Positions 7,174-10,132 of a stretch of 10,132 bases of DNA are shown here, piece after piece; position 1 is the first letter of the stretch, and each line of letters starts with the position of its first letter. The position numbers were made by a program, and so were the translations under genes. The stretch lies in contig CAZQKL010000074.1 of NCBI GenBank assembly GCA_964593895.1, positions 1 through 10,132 on the forward strand, given 5' to 3'. The notes under the pieces are model-generated. The model saw nothing but the letters and a program-made list of their open reading frames with translations. It did no database searches and was not told the DNA's origin. Source of the stretch: CAZQKL01 sp964593895 [NCBI: uncultured bacterium] (GTDB taxonomy: Bacteria > DYJV01).

Positions 7174-7909
7174 TTTTAATTTTACCTCTTTTTTCTATAA
7201 TTTTTTGATAATTCCTCACCTGTCTCATAACTCCATAAAGCATGTGCATCTCTTTTTTTGTCATAAAAAATCTATTAAAAAATCTTTTCAATCCCCTCAT
7301 TTTAAAATTAGCATCACTTTCACTCATGTAATCTATCTCAAATAAAAATTCTCTTAATCTATTAAAAAAAGCTTCTTTTTCTCTAATCTCTGGCAAATAA
7401 ATTTTCTCATCATCAGTTAATTTAAAACTTTTAAATTTATTAAATATCTCATAGCAAACAATTAAAACTGACTGAGCTAAATTTAATGAAGAATACTCCT
7501 CATTTGTTGGAATATGTGCAATTAAGTTACATACTTCAATTTCACAATTTTTTAAACCACTTTTTTCTCTTCCAAAAATTATCCCTATCTTACAAGATTT
7601 AGTTAAATTTGTCAAAAAACTGCATGCATCTTTTATTGTGTAAATTTTTCTTCTTTTTCCTCTTCTTGCAGTAGTTGCAATTAAAAAATTTAAATCACCA
7701 ACAGCAGAAAGAAAATTTTTATAAATAGTTGCATTATCAAGAATATCGTTAGCATTTGAAGCTAATTTATAACTATCTTCTGTAATTCCTTTAACTGGGT
7801 TAACTAATCTTAAATTTGAAAATCCCATATTTTTCATTGCTCTTGCTACAGAACCTATATTAGAAGGATTGGAAGGTTCCACAAGAATAATGTAAAAATT
7901 TTCAAACAT
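7166..7909 (-). CDS. trmJ: TrmJ-like SPOUT RNA 2'-O-methyltransferase
   Basis: A 247-residue SPOUT-class enzyme. The three family motifs are clear: EPSNPSNIGSVARAMKNMGF (11-30) with R23, the position of the catalytic Arg in E. coli TrmJ; IIFGREKSGL (110-119); and SSLNLAQSV (140-148), which forms the knot and SAM site. A C-terminal helical extension (about 165-245) is as long as in TrmJ, which methylates the 2'-O of nucleotide 32 in several tRNAs. Other TrmH-family targets cannot be excluded. The ATG overlaps the stop of the globin-PsiE gene (TAATG). No strong Shine-Dalgarno is seen, so expression probably depends on coupling. Confidence 0.85.
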   Translation of the reverse strand: MFENFYIILVEPSNPSNIGSVARAMKNMGFSNLRLVNPVKGITEDSYKLASNANDILDNATIYKNFLSAVGDLNFLIATTARRGKRRKIYTIKDACSFLTNLTKSCKIGIIFGREKSGLKNCEIEVCNLIAHIPTNEEYSSLNLAQSVLIVCYEIFNKFKSFKLTDDEKIYLPEIREKEAFFNRLREFLFEIDYMSESDANFKMRGLKRFFNRFFMTKKEMHMLYGVMRQVRNYQKIIEKRGKIKNE

Positions 7910-8793
7910 TAGCTTTTTTCACTTTTTGAAATAAGAAAATAGACAATTGATAATATAAAAACAGTTCCAACTAAAAAAATCTCCTTTTTAATATCTGGAG
8001 CTTCAAAAGTCATAATAAGAATTTTTCTAATAAATGCAATAATTACAACGCTTATAAATATTTTCGTATCAATTTTATGCTCTTTTAAATTTTTAACCTC
8101 TACTTCAAGTAATTCCACCATCATCCATAGTATTAACATTGTTCCAAGAGCAGACAAAAGAGCCTGTTCAATTTGACCATACATTATTTTTGAAAAATCG
8201 TGAACAAAAAAGTAAACAACTGATAAAGAAAGAAGAACAAGACAACAAACTAAAAATAGATTTATAAAGTAAGAAAAATTTTCTGTAAATTTTATTAACC
8301 TACTTTCAAGTTTGTAAGTAAAAAACTTATCTTCCAATTCAGTTTCTCTTAAAGATGCATTAACAATATCAATGTTAAAATCAAGAATTTTATTTACCGC
8401 ATTTATAATTTTAATTCTCTCTTCAACATTTTCATGGTAATTTCTAACAATATCAATTAAAATTCTTCTTAAAATTCCTAAAGAAATGGTAAAAACATGA
8501 GGTCTTAATCCATTTTTGGCATGAGTAAAACCTATTTTTTTTAAAAATCTTACATATTGAGGTCCATATTTTCCGTCAAAAGTTTCATCTACCCATTTTT
8601 TAAAATTATTCTTAAATTTTGTCTGAAAATAATCATAATATTTTGATATTTCTTCATCTTCTCTAAAAAATCTTTCAAATTCTGAATAAATTAAATCTAA
8701 ATTTTCAATAATTATAGAATGAACCTTTTTTAATTTCTCTTCTTCCTCTTTTGAAATACTGTAATATTTTTTGAAACTTTCTAACTCTTTCAT
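7909..8793 (-). CDS. Protoglobin-type sensor domain fused to a PsiE-like four-helix membrane domain
   Basis: A 294-residue membrane protein in two parts. Residues 1-about 155 resemble the globin-coupled sensor/protoglobin fold: LIYSEFERFF (34-43, Y36 where these have the distal B-helix Tyr), IGFTHAKNGLRPHVFTISLG (87-106) with H91 as candidate proximal haem ligand, and a terminal helix ILDFNIDIV. The C-terminal half has about four membrane helices (174-197, 207-227, 244-262, 270-288). Its MMVELLEVEVKNLKEHKID and AFIRKILI segments look like PsiE, the phosphate-starvation-inducible E family of unknown function. I infer a haem-based gas or redox sensor at the inner membrane. The ATG overlaps the ferredoxin stop (ATGA), and trmJ follows with a 1-bp overlap. 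Both domain calls are from memory of motifs; the pairing is unusual. Confidence 0.7.
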   Translation of the reverse strand: MKELESFKKYYSISKEEEEKLKKVHSIIIENLDLIYSEFERFFREDEEISKYYDYFQTKFKNNFKKWVDETFDGKYGPQYVRFLKKIGFTHAKNGLRPHVFTISLGILRRILIDIVRNYHENVEERIKIINAVNKILDFNIDIVNASLRETELEDKFFTYKLESRLIKFTENFSYFINLFLVCCLVLLSLSVVYFFVHDFSKIMYGQIEQALLSALGTMLILWMMVELLEVEVKNLKEHKIDTKIFISVVIIAFIRKILIMTFEAPDIKKEIFLVGTVFILSIVYFLISKSEKS

Positions 8794-8969
8794 TCAGTTA
8801 ATTTAATTGCTTTATAATCACAATTTCTAATACATTCTCCACATTCAATACAGCTTTCTTTATTTTTAACAATAACTTTATTTTCTATAATTTCAAAAAC
8901 TTCATATGGACAGACTTCAACACAGACTTTACAAAAATTACACCTACAATAATCTATTTCAGGATACAT
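8790..8969 (-). CDS. 2[4Fe-4S] ferredoxin
   Basis: A 59-residue low-potential electron carrier. The first cluster motif is C10-x2-C13-x2-C16-x3-C20-P, the second C40-x2-C43-x2-C46-x3-C50; the two sets cross-ligate two [4Fe-4S] cubanes. An extra Cys at position 8 precedes the first motif. Proline follows only the first motif (the second ends RNCDYKA). The ATG comes directly after the TAA of the selenocysteine YeeE/YedE gene, and its TGA overlaps the next ATG (ATGA), so it is translated as part of this cluster. No Shine-Dalgarno of its own is evident. Its partner may be the transporter, the globin-PsiE protein or an enzyme elsewhere. Confidence 0.93.
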   Translation of the reverse strand: MYPEIDYCRCNFCKVCVEVCPYEVFEIIENKVIVKNKESCIECGECIRNCDYKAIKLTE

Positions 8970-9509
8970 TTACAAATTAAATTTTTCAAGAATTACAAAT
9001 AAAATTAAAACTCCAATAACAAAAGGAATAATTATAACCCATGGATTAAAAATATTAAAAAGTGTTAAAAATGTCATTTTTCCATAATAACCAATTTTTA
9101 AAAATGAAACTCTTAGAGAATTGTACATCTCTCCATAAATAAAACTTCCTAAAAAAATACCAATAAGACCAAAAAATGAATCAATTCTTCCCTCACCGAG
9201 GGCAGCTGCTGATTGGCCTGGTCAACCTCCAAGTAAGGCAAATCCAATACCAAAAATAATGCCTCCAACCACAATTGCTGCAATTCTAACTGGAGCTATA
9301 TATCTCATTATATTTCCAATTAAACCATGTTCAGCCATAAGATAAAATCCAATCATTGTAACACATATAGCACTCATCATAAATTTTATGACAGTAAAAT
9401 CTTTAAATCTTAAAACATTAACAATTGTTTCAAATTTTGTTATTTGTGTTCTTTGTAATAGGAAGCCAAAAATTATTCCTATAATTAAAGGGAGAATAAT
9501 AGTTTTCAT
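8970..9509 (-). CDS. YeeE/YedE family membrane protein, C-terminal half type, with predicted selenocysteine at residue 96
   Basis: A 179-residue membrane protein if the in-frame TGA at 9222-9224 is read as selenocysteine. Residues 1-95 match the second half of YeeE/YedE transporters: GFLLQRTQITKFETIV (15-30), RFKDFTVIKFM (34-44) and GGIIFGIGFALLGG (82-95). TGA follows, then PGQSAAALGEGR. The family normally reads GYCPGT...ALGEG, so TGA replaces the conserved Cys. The frame stays open for 83 more codons with good membrane helices and stops at TAA 8970-8972, abutting the ferredoxin ATG. A SECIS-like hairpin follows the TGA. YeeE/YedE proteins import thiosulfate through conserved Cys residues; related YedE/FdhT proteins are linked to selenium metabolism. 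The ATG has AAGGGGG overlapping the stop of the partner half gene. Other genes here use TGA as stop and TGG for Trp, so general recoding is not the explanation. Confidence 0.85.
9179..9214 (-). promoter_or_regulatory. Candidate bacterial SECIS element downstream of the in-frame TGA
   Basis: Starting 7 nt after the TGA, AATCA (9210-9214) pairs with TGATT (9179-9183). Inside it CCCTC (9198-9202) pairs with GAGGG (9190-9194) around a GGU apical loop (9195-9197). The loop lies 24 nt after the TGA, within the range known for bacterial SECIS elements, and a GGU in the apical loop is what SelB recognises in E. coli fdhF. The stretch is clearly richer in G and C than the rest of the gene, consistent with selection on RNA structure. 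Confidence 0.75.
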
Positions 9510-9520
9510 TTTTTACCCCC

Positions 9521-10042
9521 TTAATAATCTTTTGTGCCAAATAATATAAAAGCTGTAATAATCCCTCCAATAAAGAAACAACAAATTGCAAGCCATCCAC
9601 TAACACTTAAAAAAGAACCTCCACTTATACCTTGCCCACTGGTGCAACCTCCTGCCATTCTTGCACCAAATCCTATACAGATGCCACCAATTATTGAAAC
9701 AATTATCCTTAAAATTCCACTATTTCCAAATCTTTTACCCCACATTTTGGGAATAAGTCTAATCTTTATATCATTTGAAAGCCTTGCTGAAAGATAACCA
9801 CCAATAAACATACCAATAACTGCAATTGCTGTAAAATTCCAAAATGGCTTATAAATATGATAATACTTTAAAGTTGCAAAATGCTTTGGCGCAAGCCATT
9901 TTTCAATCATTCCAACATATCGTGTAAAGGCACTTGAAGCCCCTAATGCATGATGACAGCAATATATTGCAAATAAATTTAAAAGTCCAAGTATAACTCC
10001 ACCCAAATATGGCGACCATCTTTTTTTTCTCAGGAAATTCAT
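9521..10042 (-). CDS. YeeE/YedE family membrane protein, N-terminal half type
   Basis: A 173-residue membrane protein matching the first half of YeeE/YedE sulfur transporters. It begins GGVILGLLNLFA (14-25), has helices near 70-87, 110-130 and 148-170, and carries the family motif GARMAGGCTSGQGISGG (126-142) with C133 as the conserved sulfur-handling Cys. Paired half-size YeeE/YedE genes are common, and together they equal one full transporter. The ATG has a strong Shine-Dalgarno AGGAGG (10050-10055) lying in a hairpin. tRNA-Phe ends 35 bp upstream. Likely substrate is thiosulfate or another reduced sulfur species; a selenium compound is possible given the partner's selenocysteine. Direction and substrate are inferred from the family. 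Confidence 0.88.
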   Translation of the reverse strand: MNFLRKKRWSPYLGGVILGLLNLFAIYCCHHALGASSAFTRYVGMIEKWLAPKHFATLKYYHIYKPFWNFTAIAVIGMFIGGYLSARLSNDIKIRLIPKMWGKRFGNSGILRIIVSIIGGICIGFGARMAGGCTSGQGISGGSFLSVSGWLAICCFFIGGIITAFILFGTKDY

Positions 10043-10044
10043 TT

Positions 10045-10062
10045 TTTCACCTCCTGGTGAAA
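10045..10062 (-). promoter_or_regulatory. Hairpin around the ribosome binding site of the first YeeE/YedE gene
   Basis: The minus strand reads TTTCACC-AGGA-GGTGAAA, a perfect 7-bp stem with AGGA as loop, so the Shine-Dalgarno AGGAGG is half in the loop and half in the stem, 7 nt from the ATG. Such a fold could hold back translation. GGA in a hairpin loop over a ribosome binding site is also what CsrA/RsmA binds. Which, if either, operates is not shown. Confidence 0.5.
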
Positions 10063-10077
10063 TTCAAGGAAAGAAGG

Positions 10078-10132
10078 TGCCGGGTCCCGGAATCGAACCA
10101 GGGACACGGGGATTTTCAGTCCCCTGCTCTAC
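10078..10132 (-). tRNA. tRNA-Phe (GAA), 5' end outside the window
   Basis: About 55 nt of the 3' part are present. On the minus strand GTAGAGC is the end of the D arm. The anticodon arm is GGGGA-CTGAAAA-TCCCC, giving anticodon GAA (Phe). The T arm is CCTGG-TTCGATT-CCGGG (one G-U pair). The 3' acceptor strand ACCCGGC is followed by discriminator A at 10078. CCA is not encoded: the next bases are CCT. The 5' acceptor strand and most of the D arm lie past the window edge. Confidence 0.95.

Noticed and set aside
9222-9224. Reading TGA as a true stop or as a pseudogene mutation in the second YeeE/YedE gene
   Set aside because: The TGA falls on the family's conserved Cys, the downstream frame is intact and family-like, a SECIS-like hairpin follows, and the next gene starts at the later stop. 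Chance would rarely give all four.
8790-9224. Genome-wide recoding of TGA (Gly or Trp code)
   Set aside because: Several genes here end in TGA with tight ATGA overlaps (phosphohexomutase, ferredoxin), and Trp is encoded by TGG, for example in TrmD and the YeeE/YedE proteins.
1-10132. CRISPR array, insertion sequence or long direct repeats
   Set aside because: No regularly spaced repeats, transposase motifs or terminal inverted repeats were seen; the window is almost fully covered by genes.

Overview
This is an AT-rich window (GC roughly a quarter to a third by eye) from a flagellated bacterium. It carries a densely packed minus-strand gene string of about 8.5 kb, a diverging plus-strand membrane glycosyltransferase and the first codons of a flagellin gene. 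The features that bear on lineage are a TrmD fused to a Tm1570-type methyltransferase, a DUF1820 protein, TTG/GTG starts, c-type cytochrome motifs and an apparent selenocysteine codon. Together they suggest a Gram-negative anaerobe or microaerophile, perhaps near the Thermodesulfobacteriota, Deferribacterota or Aquificota. That placement is inference; no marker here fixes it.

Left end (1-1603): a flagellin gene runs off the window on the minus strand. It is preceded by a near-consensus sigma-28 promoter and a short leader whose hairpin shows GGA in its loop, as expected of a CsrA site. Diverging from it is a GT-C (ArnT/PMT-like) membrane glycosyltransferase.

Middle (1585-6798): read on the minus strand the order is rpsP, khpA, rimM, trmD-Tm1570 fusion, rplS, rnhB, yraN, a phosphomannomutase/phosphoglucomutase and a tiny membrane-anchored protein with two CxxCH haem motifs. 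Genes abut or overlap, with stop codons often inside the next ribosome binding site. This is the classic 30S/50S protein, ribosome maturation and tRNA modification operon.

Right end (6871-10132): a tRNA-Phe (5' end outside the window) precedes two half-size YeeE/YedE membrane proteins, an 8-cysteine ferredoxin, a protoglobin-PsiE membrane fusion, a TrmJ-like methyltransferase and a DUF1820 protein. The second YeeE/YedE half reads TGA exactly where the family has its conserved Cys (GG-TGA-PG). The frame then continues for 83 more codons, and a two-helix hairpin with a GGU apical loop lies 24 nt downstream of the TGA. I read it as a selenoprotein of 179 residues, not a 95-residue protein or a pseudogene.

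Most notable is the possible unit at 7909-10042: a split thiosulfate/sulfur-family transporter with an active-site selenocysteine, a ferredoxin, and a membrane protein joining a haem-globin domain to a PsiE domain, all with almost no spacing. It could be a redox- or gas-responsive sulfur (or selenium) uptake module; that joint function is inferred from gene order only.
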